From NCBI RefSeq assembly GCF_022669015.1, contig NZ_JAKKSL010000002.1:558001-622000 (forward strand): a DNA stretch of 64,000 nt. Reading direction: 5' to 3'. Positions 47,520 to 57,869 of the stretch are shown here, one piece after another. A program made the translations under genes and the position numbers. The notes beneath the pieces are model-generated. The model made no database searches. It worked only from the letters and a program-made list of their open reading frames with translations, and had not been told where the DNA came from. Positions within the stretch are counted from its first letter, which is position 1, and the number at the start of each line of letters is the position of its first letter. Source of the DNA: Colwellia maritima (GTDB taxonomy: Bacteria > Pseudomonadota > Gammaproteobacteria > Enterobacterales > Alteromonadaceae).

Positions 47520-47576
47520 AGATTAGGTTTTCTGTTTTAGATGTTTAAATTAAAACAGGGAATAGATAGTTTTAGT

Positions 47577-47652
47577 GTCCCTATCGTCTAGAGGCCTAGG
47601 ACACCGCCCTTTCACGGCGGTAACAGGGGTTCGAATCCCCTTAGGGATGCCA
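47577..47652 (+). tRNA. tRNA-Glu (TTC), copy 1
   Basis: A standard 76-base tRNA with loop CTTTCAC (anticodon TTC), GTCCCTA/TAGGGAT acceptor, T-arm and encoded CCA. It is identical to copies 2 and 3. Confidence 0.97.
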
Positions 47653-47836
47653 CTATTTTTATTAGTAACTGAAATAGTTATTCATAAAATATAAGTTTGC
47701 TTATACTTATCAAATAATAAGCGCTGTTAGAAATTGGTAAATTATCAGTTTTAGTATTGGGTAATGTCGTTCGGCTTTGCAGGCTTAGCACTCACCTAAC
47801 ACTAAAACAGCGAATATATTCGCTACTAGTTTTAGT

Positions 47837-47912
47837 GTCCCTATCGTCTAGAGGCCTAGGACACCGCCCTTTCACGGCGGTAACAGGGGTTCGAATCCCC
47901 TTAGGGATGCCA
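47837..47912 (+). tRNA. tRNA-Glu (TTC), copy 2
   Basis: A 76-base copy identical to that at 47577. Its flanks GTTTTAGT and CCACTTTCTTTTTATAA are shared with the neighbouring copies, suggesting amplification by unequal exchange. Confidence 0.97.
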
Positions 47913-48100
47913 CTTTCTTTTTATAAAGATAGTGCATATAAAAGTGAAGCAGTTTCTTATACTGCCTATTCATCTACGATGAATGATAAATAAGAATTTA
48001 GAGTTTGAGTTTATTTTTAATTATATCAATAAGCTGAATCACCAGAGTGATCTGGTAGATAGTTTGTATTAACGTAGTGTTAAATTATAGTTAATTCAGT

Positions 48101-48176
48101 GTCCCTATCGTCTAGAGGCCTAGGACACCGCCCTTTCACGGCGGTAACAGGGGTTCGAATCCCCTTAGGGATGCCA
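48101..48176 (+). tRNA. tRNA-Glu (TTC), copy 3
   Basis: A third identical 76-base copy, last of the cluster. The terminator follows 40 bp downstream. Confidence 0.97.
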
Positions 48177-48216
48177 CTTTCTTTTTATAATGAGAGTGTA
48201 CATAAAGTGAAAATAG

Positions 48217-48255
48217 AAAGCCCACGCAATAGTAAAGTATTGCGTGGGCTTTTTT
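48217..48255 (+). terminator. Rho-independent terminator of the tRNA cluster
   Basis: AAAGCCCACGCAATA pairs perfectly with TATTGCGTGGGCTTT, followed by T6. Confidence 0.9.
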
Positions 48256-48281
48256 GTGTCTAAAAATCAATAAAACCTAGA

Positions 48282-48366
48282 ATTGTCGACAATAATACTT
48301 AAGTCTACTTGCATTATTATAATTATTCGCTATTATCTTTAATGGAAATTAAATGTGTCGACAATT
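48282..48366 (+). promoter_or_regulatory. Two palindromic operator candidates upstream of the prp operon
   Basis: ATTGTCGACAAT lies at 48282-48293 and GTGTCGACAATT at 48355-48366; both are centred on GTCGAC, 72 bp apart (about seven helical turns). They flank the expected promoter of the GntR gene, and palindromes of this size are what GntR dimers bind. The regulator is presumably the adjacent GntR protein. Confidence 0.65.
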
Positions 48367-48432
48367 TTGATCGTTTAAGCAATGTAATTTCAATAAAACA
48401 ATTACAACAAAGCAACGTAAGGTTTTACCACT

Positions 48433-49137
48433 ATGTATTTAATAAATCCTACCCAGACTGCAGCGGTAACCACTGCGGATAAAGTTTTTGAACAGATCCA
48501 ATATGCCATTGTTGAAGGTGATATACCTGCAGGAAGTAAAATCAGTGAGCCTGAGTTAGCTAAACGATATCAAATTAGTCGCTCAACTTTGCGAGAGGCG
48601 TTAAATCGTTTAGAGACGTGCCATTTGATTGAGCGTAAAGCCAATGTTGGTTCAAGGGTTGTTGATTGCACAATTGAAGGCTTACTTGAACTTTATATTA
48701 CCCGAGAAGCACTTGAAGGTATGGCATGTCGTCAAGCAGCATTAAATATGTCTGATGTTGAAATTGATAATATGAAAGCTATGCTTAATCTTCATAGCCA
48801 AACACAAGAGTTAAAAGATGGCGTTGCTTATTATCAAGAAGAGGGGGATCTGGATTTTCATTATAAAGTCATTTTAGGCAGCCATAATAAACAGTTAATT
48901 AATTTGATTTGTGGTCAGCTATATCACTTAGTACGTATGTACCGTTGTCAATTTGGTATGAATAGTCCTAGAGCTAGTCGTGCGTTTAATGAGCACTCTC
49001 AAATTATTCAGGCCATTAGTGATAGAGATGGTGAGTTAGCAGAATTATTAATGCGTCGTCACATTGCAGCTTCAAGAAAAAATATTGAAAATAAAATTTC
49101 ACAACTAGAGTTGTCAGAACTTAACCTTAAAAAGTAG
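48433..49137 (+). CDS. GntR/FCD-family regulator of the methylcitrate operon
   Basis: This 234-residue regulator has an N-terminal winged helix ([23 protein letters not shown], quoted in part: [13 protein letters not shown]) and a C-terminal helical FCD ligand domain with the metal-type His residues ([19 protein letters not shown]). It is the first gene of the prp operon, 10 bp before prpB, a common setting in Shewanella- and Vibrio-like bacteria, where a GntR protein replaces the sigma54-dependent PrpR of E. coli. It probably senses methylcitrate or propionyl-CoA products and represses its own operon. Confidence 0.85.
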   Translation: MYLINPTQTAAVTTADKVFEQIQYAIVEGDIPAGSKISEPELAKRYQISRSTLREALNRLETCHLIERKANVGSRVVDCTIEGLLELYITREALEGMACRQAALNMSDVEIDNMKAMLNLHSQTQELKDGVAYYQEEGDLDFHYKVILGSHNKQLINLICGQLYHLVRMYRCQFGMNSPRASRAFNEHSQIIQAISDRDGELAELLMRRHIAASRKNIENKISQLELSELNLKK

Positions 49138-49147
49138 AGGAAATATT

Positions 49148-50038
49148 ATGTCTAAGCAAATATCAGCAGGCGCTAAGTTTCGCCAAGCATTAACCAATAA
49201 TAAACCACTTCAAGTCGTTGGTACTATCAACGCTTATTGCGCCATGATGGCAGAAAAACTTGGCCATCAAGCTATTTATTTATCTGGTGGCGGTGTTGCT
49301 AATGCTTCATATGGCTTACCAGACTTAGGCATGACGTCATTAAATGATGTGGTGGCCGATGTTGCACGTATTACCGCTGCATCTTCATTACCTTTATTGG
49401 TTGACATTGATACAGGTTGGGGTGGGGCATTTAATATTGCTAAAACCATTCGAGATATGGAAAAAGCCGGTGCAGCAGCGGTTCACATTGAAGATCAAGT
49501 GGCACAAAAGCGTTGTGGCCACCGTCCAAATAAAGAAATTGTTTCAACGGAAGAAATGGTTGACCGTATTCGCGCTGCTGTTGATGCTCGTATTGATCCT
49601 GATTTTTTCATCATGGCGCGTACTGATGCTTTCGCTCAAGAGGGTTTAGAATCAGCACTTGAACGTGCCAAAGCTTATGCTGCTCTTGGTGCTGATGGGA
49701 TTTTTGCTGAAGCCATTAAAACAGAAGAACATTACCGTGCCTTTACACAAGCATTAGACGTACCTGTTTTAGCAAATATTACAGAATTTGGTGAAACTGA
49801 ATTATGGAATAAAACGCAATTGGGTGAGTGGGGCTGTGCAATGGTGCTTTATCCTTTATCAGCTTTTAGAGCAATGAATAAAGCAGCTGAGTCTGTCTAT
49901 AAAACATTACTCGTTGATGGCGACCAAAAAGCAGAAATTGACAATATGCAAACCCGTATGGATTTGTATGACTACCTTGGTTATCACGACTATGAACAGA
50001 AATTAGATTCTCTGTTCGCAGAAGGTAAGAATAAGTAA
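49148..50038 (+). CDS. prpB: 2-methylisocitrate lyase
   Basis: PrpB cleaves 2-methylisocitrate to pyruvate and succinate. The 296-residue protein has the family's [17 protein letters not shown], metal-binding DIDTGWGG, the catalytic KRCGHRPNK and the EAI...E block. Ribosome site AGAGGAAAT precedes. It is the second gene of the operon, and the frame is intact. Confidence 0.96.
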   Translation: MSKQISAGAKFRQALTNNKPLQVVGTINAYCAMMAEKLGHQAIYLSGGGVANASYGLPDLGMTSLNDVVADVARITAASSLPLLVDIDTGWGGAFNIAKTIRDMEKAGAAAVHIEDQVAQKRCGHRPNKEIVSTEEMVDRIRAAVDARIDPDFFIMARTDAFAQEGLESALERAKAYAALGADGIFAEAIKTEEHYRAFTQALDVPVLANITEFGETELWNKTQLGEWGCAMVLYPLSAFRAMNKAAESVYKTLLVDGDQKAEIDNMQTRMDLYDYLGYHDYEQKLDSLFAEGKNK

Positions 50039-50052
50039 ATTAATTAAATAAA

Positions 50053-50138
50053 CATGTTTATGTGGCTGTATCTTGGGGTAAAGCCATCAGTACCTTGAAT
50101 ACCAAAGTGTTGACCGACCAAGTGTAAGCATAAACATG
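50053..50138 (+). other. Inverted repeat in the prpB-prpC spacer
   Basis: CATGTTTATG (50053-50062) and CATAAACATG (50129-50138) can pair across 66 bases in the 134-bp prpB-prpC gap. It could be an mRNA processing or stabilising structure. Confidence 0.45.
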
Positions 50139-50172
50139 ACAATAAGTATGACATATAAATGAGGAGAGAATA

Positions 50173-51309
50173 ATGACTGATAAAGCTATTGATAAGAAAC
50201 TAAGTGGCGCAGGATTACGTGGTCAAAGTCTTGGTGAAACATCACTATGTACTGTTGGTAAGTCTGGTAGTGGTTTAACCTATTGTGGTTATGATGTGGC
50301 TGATTTAGCTGAAAATGCAACCTTTGAAGAAGTCGCTTATTTACTTTTTAACGGTGAATTACCAACATCAAGTGAGTTAGCTGAGTACAAAGCTGAATTA
50401 CTTGCTATGCGTGATATTCCACAAGCACTTAAAGAAGTATTGAAACTTATCCCCAAAGAAGCGCATCCAATGGATGTTATGCGTACAGGTTGTTCATTCT
50501 TAGGTAATGTAGAACCAGAAACTGATTTTTCACAACAAAATAAAGCGGCTAACCGTTTACTTGCTGCTTTCCCTGCCATTATGTGCTTCTGGTATAAATA
50601 TTCACATGAGGGCGTAGAAATAGATTGTATGAGTGACGAAAGCTCTTTGGGTGGTCACTTTTTACGTTTATTAAAAGGTGAAAGTCCTTCAGCTCAACAT
50701 GAACGTGTTATGGATGTTTCATTAATTTTATATGCAGAGCATGAATTTAATGCATCAACATTCACTGCACGTGTTTGTGCGTCAACGTTATCAGACATGT
50801 TCTCATGTATCACAGGTGCTATTGGTACCTTACGTGGTCCACTTCATGGTGGAGCTAACGAAGCAGCCATGGATATGATAGAAAAGTTCAAATCACCTGA
50901 AGATGCAAAAGTACAAATGGGCGGTATGCTTGAACGAAAAGAAAAAATTATGGGTTTTGGTCATGCTATTTACCGTACATCAGATCCTCGCAACGTTATT
51001 ATCAAAGCATGGTCTGAGAAATTAGCTGCAGAAAATGGTGATACGTCGCTTTATGATATTTCTGTTGCCTGTGAAGAATTTATGTGGGATACCAAAAAAT
51101 TATTCTGCAATGCTGATTTTTTCCATGCATCTACTTATAACTATATGGGTATACCAACTAAGTTATTTACCCCTATTTTTGTTTGTTCGCGTTTAACTGG
51201 TTGGGCTGCACATGTTATGGAGCAACGCTCTAATAATCGTATTATTCGTCCGTCAGCAGACTACGTAGGTGCAGATCCTCGTACAGTTACGCCAATAGCA
51301 CAACGATAG
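50173..51309 (+). CDS. prpC: 2-methylcitrate synthase
   Basis: PrpC condenses propionyl-CoA and oxaloacetate. Its 378 residues show the citrate-synthase fold with HEFNASTFTARV, GPLHGGANEAAM and MGFGHAIYRTSDPR, where the catalytic His and Asp residues lie. Length fits methylcitrate rather than longer citrate synthases. GAGGAGAG ribosome site. Third gene of the operon. Confidence 0.95.
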   Translation: MTDKAIDKKLSGAGLRGQSLGETSLCTVGKSGSGLTYCGYDVADLAENATFEEVAYLLFNGELPTSSELAEYKAELLAMRDIPQALKEVLKLIPKEAHPMDVMRTGCSFLGNVEPETDFSQQNKAANRLLAAFPAIMCFWYKYSHEGVEIDCMSDESSLGGHFLRLLKGESPSAQHERVMDVSLILYAEHEFNASTFTARVCASTLSDMFSCITGAIGTLRGPLHGGANEAAMDMIEKFKSPEDAKVQMGGMLERKEKIMGFGHAIYRTSDPRNVIIKAWSEKLAAENGDTSLYDISVACEEFMWDTKKLFCNADFFHASTYNYMGIPTKLFTPIFVCSRLTGWAAHVMEQRSNNRIIRPSADYVGADPRTVTPIAQR

Positions 51310-51400
51310 AATATTAGTGCCGAGTATGCGTGTTAAGTGCCAAAGTACATTGTAAACACGCTGCTCGATCTTCACTCACTCTTATACTAGGGATGAAATT

Positions 51401-54007
51401 ATGAATTACAATTATCGCAAACCATTGCCGGGTGCAAATATAGATTATTTTGACACCCGATCAGCAATTGAAGATATAAGCACTGGTGCTTATGCAAAAT
51501 TACCTTATACATCGCGAGTATTAGCTGAACAGTTGGTTCGCCGTTGTGATCCCGACACATTGACGGACTCATTGAAGCAAATTATTGAAGGTAAACAAGA
51601 TTTAGACTTTCCTTGGTATCCTGCTCGCGTGGTTTGTCACGATATTTTAGGTCAGACAGCACTGGTTGACTTAGCCGGCTTACGTGACGCTATTGCTGAT
51701 CAAGGTGGCGACCCTGCTAAAGTAAACCCTGTTGTTCCAACACAATTAATTGTTGATCACTCTTTAGCAGTAGAAGCACCGGGTTTTGATCCTGAAGCTT
51801 TTGAGAAAAATAGAGCAATAGAAGACCGTCGTAATGAACACCGTTTTCATTTCATCGAATGGACTAAAACCGCCTTTAAAAATGTTGATGTAATACCCGC
51901 CGGTAACGGTATTATGCATCAAATTAACTTAGAGAAAATGTCACCCGTTATTCAAGCACGTGATGGGGTTGCATTCCCTGATACTTGTGTTGGTACAGAT
52001 AGTCATACACCGCATATTGATGCCTTAGGTGTTATTGCTATTGGCGTTGGTGGTCTAGAAGCTGAAACAGTAATGTTGGGTCGTCCATCGATGATGCGCT
52101 TACCTGACATTATAGGTGTTAAGTTAACAGGCAAACGTAAACCAGGTATTACCGCTACCGATATGGTTTTGGCAATAACTGAATTTTTACGTAATGAGAA
52201 GGTTGTTTCGTCATATTTAGAATTTTTTGGTGAAGGCACAAAAGAATTAACCATAGGCGATCGCGCAACCATCTCAAATATGACACCAGAGTATGGTGCT
52301 TCAGCCGGGATGTTCTATATTGATGAGCAAACCATTGATTATTTAAAAATGACAGGTCGCGAACCAGAGCAAGTTTCGTTAGTAGAAACTTATGCAAAAC
52401 AAACAGGTTTATGGGCTGATGATTTAACTGAAGCTCAGTACCCGCGTGTTCTTGAATTTGATTTATCAACCATCTGTCGTAATCTCGCAGGTCCTTCTAA
52501 TCCACATCGTCGTTTAGCGACAGCAGATTTGGCCTCAAAACATATTGCACAAAATCTAGATAGTTGTAAAACACAAGAAGCAAACGGCGAAATGCCAGAC
52601 GGTGCAGTAATTATTGCGGCAATTACGTCATGTACTAATACCTCAAACCCACGTAATGTTGTGGCTGCGGGTCTTATTGCTAAACGTGCTAATGAATTAG
52701 GTTTAGTACGTAAGCCTTGGGTTAAAACATCCTTTGCACCGGGATCAAAAGTTGCAAAACTGTATTTAGAAGATTCTGGATTATTGCCAGAAATGGAAAA
52801 ATTAGGTTTTGGTATTGTGGGTTATGCTTGTACAACCTGTAATGGTATGTCAGGAGCGTTAGATCCTAAAATTCAACAAGAAATTATAGACCGAGATTTA
52901 TACGCAACAGCGGTATTATCAGGTAATCGTAATTTTGATGGGCGTATTCACCCTTATGCAAAACAAGCCTTTTTAGCATCCCCTCCATTAGTGGTTGCTT
53001 ATGCTATTGCCGGAACGATGCGTTTTGATATTGAAAAAGACGTATTAGGACAAGATCAACAAGGTAATGACATTAGATTAAAAGACATTTGGCCTAGCGA
53101 TGAAGAAATTGATCGTATTGTGGCAGCTAGTGTGAAACCTGAGCAATTTAAAAAGGTTTACACGCCAATGTTTGATTTAGGCGCATTTGAACCAAAGAGA
53201 AAGCCCGTTATACGCTTGGGATGAAAGCAGTACTTATATCCGCAGACCGCCCTATTGGGAAGGTGCTTTAGCGGGGGAACGTACTATGAAAGGTATGCGA
53301 CCGTTAGCTGTACTTGGCGATAACATCACGACTGATCATTTATCTCCTTCGAATGCCATTCAATTGAACTCTGCTGCAGGGGCTTATTTACATAAAATGG
53401 GCTTACCTGAAGAAGACTTTAACTCTTACGCAACACATCGTGGCGATCACTTAACTGCACAACGTGCAACTTTTGCTAACCCGAAATTGTTCAATGAAAT
53501 GTGTAAAGATGACAATGGCGAAGTGAAGCAAGGCTCGTTGGCTCGTATTGAGCCTGAAGGTACTGAATCACGTATGTGGGAAGCCATTGAAACTTATATG
53601 GAACGCAAGCAACCATTAATCATTATTCCGGTGCTGACTACGGTCAAGGCTCTTCACGTGATTGGGCTGCGAAAGGGGTTCGTTTGGGCGGCGTTGAAGT
53701 GATTGTTGCAGAAGGTTTTGAACGTATTCATCGTACTAACTTAGTTGGTATGGGCGTGTTACCGCTGCAATTTGTGAATGGTGAAACTCGCCATACTTAT
53801 AACATTGACGGTACTGAAACCTATGATGTTGCAGGTACAACTGCACCGGGTGCGGACATGATTGTGGTAATGACTCGCAAGAACGGTGAAGTCGTTGAGA
53901 TCCCTGTTAAGTGTCGTTTAGATACCGCAGAAGAAGTTTCTGTCTATGCTGCCGGCGGTGTGCTTCAAAAATTTGCGAATGACTTTTTAGAATCTAATGC
54001 TAGTTAA
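51401..54007 (+). CDS. acnD: 2-methylcitrate dehydratase, Fe/S-dependent, AcnD (two frame breaks)
   Basis: AcnD dehydrates 2-methylcitrate to 2-methyl-trans-aconitate and works with PrpF in place of PrpD. About 868 residues once repaired. The aconitase Fe-S cysteines are in TSCTNTSNP and YACTTCNG; the swivel domain has LGDNITTDHLSPSNAI and ends GVEVIVAEGFERIHRTNL. Breaks: an extra base at 53196-53200 (restores PKESPLYAWD) and a missing base near 53628 (restores IIAGADYGQGSSRDW). Both lie in very conserved places, so error is likelier than decay. Fourth gene of the operon. Confidence 0.93.
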
Positions 54008-54027
54008 ATACCGCTAACATAATCATT

Positions 54028-54065
54028 TAAGCGGTACTTAACTTTAGGTTAGTGCCGCTTTTTTA
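54028..54065 (+). terminator. Terminator-like hairpin between acnD and prpF
   Basis: AAGCGGTACTTAAC pairs, with G-T pairs, with GGTTAGTGCCGCTT, and T-rich bases follow. It sits inside the operon, so it would lower prpF expression or define acnD mRNA ends. Confidence 0.6.
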
Positions 54066-54090
54066 TTTAATAATGAATAAGGAGAACGAG

Positions 54091-55280
54091 ATGTCTCACG
54101 TTCCTCAAGTACACTTACCCCAAGTAAAAGTTCCTGCTACCTATATACGCGGTGGTACATCTAAAGGGGTATTTTTCAACTTAACTGACTTACCCGAAAG
54201 AGCTCAGGTACCTGGCGCTGCCCGTGATAATTTATTGTTACGTGTTATTGGTAGTCCTGATCCTTATGGTAAACAAACCGATGGTATGGGTGGGGCAACA
54301 TCAAGTACCAAAGAAACAGTTATTTTAGCTAAATCAGAGGAAATTGATCACGATGTTGATTATTTGTTTGGCCAAGTTGCTATTGATAAAGCTTTTGTTG
54401 ATTGGAGTGGAAATTGTGGAAATTTAACGGCTGCAGTTGGTTCATTTGCTATAAGCTCTGGTTTAGTAGATAACGACCGTATTCCAGAGAATGGTATTTG
54501 TACTGTTCGTGTTTGGCAGAAAAACATTGGCAAAACAATAATCGTGCAAGTACCTATTGTTAATGGTGAAGTGCAAGAAACAGGTGATTTTGAACTTGAT
54601 GGCGTAACATTCCCTGCTGCAGAAGTTCCTGTAGAATTTATTGCACCAGTTGATCCCAGTGAGGCCATGTTTCCAACGGGTAACTTAGTTGATGATCTGG
54701 ATGTTCCCGGCATCGGTACGTTTAAAGCGACTATGATCACTGCAGGAATTCCAACTATTTTTTTGAATGCTGATGAAATTGGTTACACAGGCACAGAATT
54801 ACAAGAAGCCATCAATGGTGATGACGAGGCTTTAACACGCTTTGAAACGATTAGAGCTTATGGCGCTCTAAAAATGGGCTTGATTACAGAGTTGTCTGAA
54901 GCGCAAGGACGCCAACATACGCCTAAAGTTGCTTTTGTTTCGCCATCTAAAGATTATACCACTTCAAGTGGTAAATCAGTGTCGTCAAAAGACATTGATT
55001 TGCATGTTCGGGCGCTTTCTATGGGGAAATTGCACCATGCTATGATGGGAACAGCATTGCCATTGGTACCGCTGCGGCAATTCCTGGTACGCTTGTTAAT
55101 TTAGCTGCGGGCGGTGGTGACAAGGAAAGTGTTACATTTGGTCATCCTTCAGGTACGCTAAAAGTTGGCGCTCAAGCAACTGAAGTTGCAGGAAAATGGA
55201 CCGTAAACAAAGTTGTCATGAGTCGAAGTGCTAGAGTATTAATGGAAGGTCGGGTTCGCGTTCCTGCAGACAGTTTTTAG
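54091..55280 (+). CDS. prpF: 2-methylaconitate cis-trans isomerase PrpF (one-base frameshift)
   Basis: PrpF isomerises the trans product of AcnD to 2-methyl-cis-aconitate for PrpB's partner aconitase. The start at 54091 (MSHVPQVHLPQ) follows AAGGAG; an upstream in-frame start at 54052 overlaps the hairpin. Motifs: YIRGGTSKGVFF, GGATSSTKET, DWSGNCGNLTAAVG. The first frame stops at 55104, but one missing base at about 55055 restores MMGTAIAIGTAAAIPGTLVN, and the frame then runs to 55280 (...VPADSF). About 396 residues. Confidence 0.92.
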
Positions 55281-55399
55281 TACTCAGTTAATGCATCTAA
55301 CTAGTACTTTAGCCTAGTTATGCAAAATAATTGTTTGCATTCAAGCCTAGTCAGTTTATAAAAGAACTTACGATAATATTATCAGTAAGGAATTTTATT

Positions 55400-56065
55400 T
55401 TGATTAGGTTTATTTTTGCACTATGTTTGTTTTTAGTCGCTTCAGTAGTTTCATTTACCTTGTGGGCGACAACACTTACCGTTGGTGATAATTTAGTTAT
55501 TAGTCAAATCAATAACAAAATTGTTGAGCATGGTTTTCTTGATCAAACGTCTGAATTTTCACTTAAACCGGGTCAATATGCATTTATAGTACACTATAAA
55601 GATGTTTTTGAAGATTTAACTTTTGCAGAAGACCGCGTAGTAAAATCGAAAGAGTTTGTTGTAAAACTCACCGTAGGGGCAGAAAAAAAACTTCATTTGA
55701 TGACTGCCGCAATTAAAAATCTCGCACAAGCCGAAGCTTTTTCTAAATCACCCACGTTAATGTTAAAAGATGAAAATAATCAACAATTGCCAATAGAACT
55801 GGAAAGTGTTGCCGATTACAAAATTGCAGAACAAGTAGAATTGGCAATCACCTCTTATACTTCACAACAAGATTCTCACCATGATAAAGCAGCAGAAACT
55901 ACTAAAATAAAAAAAGCAAATCAGACAGTAACGTCGGTGAAAGAAAAGTTATCGGATAACAAATTGATACAGATTAATGCATTGCCCATGTTAAAGTATT
56001 GGTGGCAGAACGCTTCAGACGAAGAAAAGAAGCATTTTAAACAGTACATAAATCGCAATAATTAA
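55400..56065 (+). CDS. DUF2057 (YccT-like) exported protein
   Basis: This is about 221 residues with signal peptide. I favour the TTG at 55400, 9 bases after TAAGG; it yields LIRFIFALCLFLVASVVS and cleavage after LWA. The frame is open from 55331. The mature part has the DUF2057 look: TLTVGDNLVISQINN, LKPGQYAFIVHYKD, then FSKSPTLML. Function unknown. The C-terminal 60 residues are charged and end MLKYWWQNASDEEKKHF. Confidence 0.75.
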   Translation: MIRFIFALCLFLVASVVSFTLWATTLTVGDNLVISQINNKIVEHGFLDQTSEFSLKPGQYAFIVHYKDVFEDLTFAEDRVVKSKEFVVKLTVGAEKKLHLMTAAIKNLAQAEAFSKSPTLMLKDENNQQLPIELESVADYKIAEQVELAITSYTSQQDSHHDKAAETTKIKKANQTVTSVKEKLSDNKLIQINALPMLKYWWQNASDEEKKHFKQYINRNN

Positions 56066-56129
56066 CCGAAAAGTTTTATCAACGCAATGAACGCAATGTG
56101 TTAATTTAGTAAAATAACGAATTAAAAGG

Positions 56130-56930
56130 ATGAATATGTTTAAAATTAACACGTCACTTATCAGACATGCACTTGCTTTAAGCACATGTTTGATACTATC
56201 CAATACAGCGTTTGCAAATACGCAAGAATCTGGCATTGAAGTAACAGGACAAGCGACTGTGCTAGTTGAGCTTAATCAATTTGTTTTATCGATATCAATC
56301 GCTGAAAAAGGTCATTTTACTGATAAAATAAGAGCTATTGTTGATAATAAAAGTAATCAAGTGATTGATGTCGCTACAAACATTGGTGTTAAACCAAGAG
56401 ATATTAATTCAGCACGGGTATACTTACGTATTATTAAAGAAGACCCTAAAATGAATATTCAAGGGGTATCGATAAATCAAGCGTTATCGAATACACAAAA
56501 AGGTAAGGTTCATCTCGGTACTAATTCCACAAAAACGGTTGATAACGTTGCTCAACAGTTTTTTGAGTTAAGCCGAAATATTACCGTAAAATTTTCAGAT
56601 ATTGACGATTACGATCGTTTTTTAAATGCTGTTATAAAAATTGGGGTTACCCATATATCTCCACTGACAATGACGGTAGATGATACAGATAAATATTATG
56701 AACAAGCATTATCGCTTGCTATAAATAATGCGAAAGCCAAAGCATTACAAATTGCGAATCAAGCAGGTCAATCATTAGGGAAGTTGGTTTACCTAAAAGA
56801 GGTGAGTAGTAATCATTATAGTGCTAGGTTTAGTGCTTCAAGGATGGTTAATTCATCTTTTGAGCACAGTTCGCAGATTGGCACAAAAGAAATTAATGCG
56901 AGTGTTTTAGTTAATTATTCCATTGAATAG
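56130..56930 (+). CDS. SIMPL-domain (DUF541) periplasmic protein
   Basis: This 266-residue protein has a signal peptide ending in TAFA (about residue 29) and then the SIMPL fold: GIEVTGQATVLVELNQFVL and the paired ALSLAINNAKAKALQIANQAG near the C-terminus. The start could be 56136, better spaced from AAAGGA. SIMPL proteins form periplasmic oligomers linked to stress; exact role unclear. Confidence 0.82.
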   Translation: MNMFKINTSLIRHALALSTCLILSNTAFANTQESGIEVTGQATVLVELNQFVLSISIAEKGHFTDKIRAIVDNKSNQVIDVATNIGVKPRDINSARVYLRIIKEDPKMNIQGVSINQALSNTQKGKVHLGTNSTKTVDNVAQQFFELSRNITVKFSDIDDYDRFLNAVIKIGVTHISPLTMTVDDTDKYYEQALSLAINNAKAKALQIANQAGQSLGKLVYLKEVSSNHYSARFSASRMVNSSFEHSSQIGTKEINASVLVNYSIE

Positions 56931-57041
56931 GTAGTAAATCCTTGTATATTCTAGTTTCACTGATATAAAAGCTTTAATTAAGGTAGCTTTCAAGGTATGT
57001 TATGCCTTTTTAAGCTACATTTAAATCGTTGGAATATCTCA

Positions 57042-57512
57042 TTGGATAGTAAAACAGCGTTTTATCAAGAATTATTAATGCAAACAAAAGCGTTAATTCA
57101 AGATGAAACAGACCCAATCGCCAATATGGCAAATATCTCCGCCTTACTTTTTGATGCGTTAGAACAAGTTAATTGGCTTGGTTTTTACCGAGTGATTGAA
57201 AATCAACTTGTTTTAGGTCCATTTCAAGGTAAAGTGGCCTGTATTAGAATTCCGTTAGGTAAAGGAGTTTGTGGTACAGCAGCACAATCTAAAACTACTC
57301 AACGCATCCTTGATGTTCATCAATTTGATGGACATATAGCTTGTGATGCATCAACGAATGCTGAAATTGTTATCCCCGTTCAAGTTAACGGTGATATAAT
57401 AGCAGTTTTGGACATTGACAGTACTAGCTTCGAACGTTTTGACCAAGAAGATCAAGATGGTTTAGAAGCAATAGTTGCAGTGTTTGAGCAAAGCTTATTG
57501 GCAGTAAAATGA
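57042..57512 (+). CDS. msrC: Free methionine-R-sulfoxide reductase (GAF domain)
   Basis: MsrC reduces free methionine-R-sulfoxide with thioredoxin. The single GAF domain shows NWLGFYRV, LGPFQGKVACIRIPLGKGVCGTAA and DGHIACDASTNAEIV, i.e. the three redox cysteines. I use the TTG at 57042 (after GGA) because homologues start near DSKTAFYQEL; an ATG at 56997 would add 15 residues with no family match. About 156 residues. It precedes a small acidic gene and proQ. Confidence 0.9.
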   Translation: MDSKTAFYQELLMQTKALIQDETDPIANMANISALLFDALEQVNWLGFYRVIENQLVLGPFQGKVACIRIPLGKGVCGTAAQSKTTQRILDVHQFDGHIACDASTNAEIVIPVQVNGDIIAVLDIDSTSFERFDQEDQDGLEAIVAVFEQSLLAVK

Positions 57513-57539
57513 ACTTAGTGCGATGAAAATAAAAGTATT

Positions 57540-57830
57540 ATGAAAGAATTTGTAGTCATACATGATTACCTAGTAACCGAAGCAATAATTGGTGATTGGG
57601 ATGGTCAAGAAGAGCAAGTTGTAGAGAAAATCAATGAGTTTTACCATACCTTCTATGATTTAGCGGAAGAAGATATAGAAACTGAGGTATTAGAGCAGTT
57701 ATTAGCTTTGATATGGGATACTTGGATTGGGCAGGATGAATTACCCGATTTAGCATCTGAAGATATTTATGATTGGTGTCGGCATGTTTTAGAAAACAGA
57801 GATCAACACCTACAAAACCAAGATTATTAA
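57540..57830 (+). CDS. Small acidic hypothetical protein
   Basis: I do not recognise this 96-residue, strongly acidic and helical protein (WDGQEEQVVEKINEF, EEDIETEVLEQLLALIWDTW). No signal, no membrane helix. It lies between msrC and proQ on the same strand (27 and 39 bp gaps), so it is probably part of that transcript. It might be a protein partner or nucleic-acid mimic by charge; that is speculation. Confidence 0.65.
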   Translation: MKEFVVIHDYLVTEAIIGDWDGQEEQVVEKINEFYHTFYDLAEEDIETEVLEQLLALIWDTWIGQDELPDLASEDIYDWCRHVLENRDQHLQNQDY

Positions 57831-57869
57831 TTTAAACTATTTAACTGAAACTGTATAAAAGTTGTATTT

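Noticed and set aside
47577..48176. tRNA-Glu repeats as a mobile integration hotspot with att duplications
   Set aside because: The copies are full, identical tRNA genes under one promoter and terminator; no integrase or partial tRNA copy is near.
52003..52469. Minus-strand ORFs inside acnD
   Set aside because: Antisense of a conserved enzyme; no independent support.
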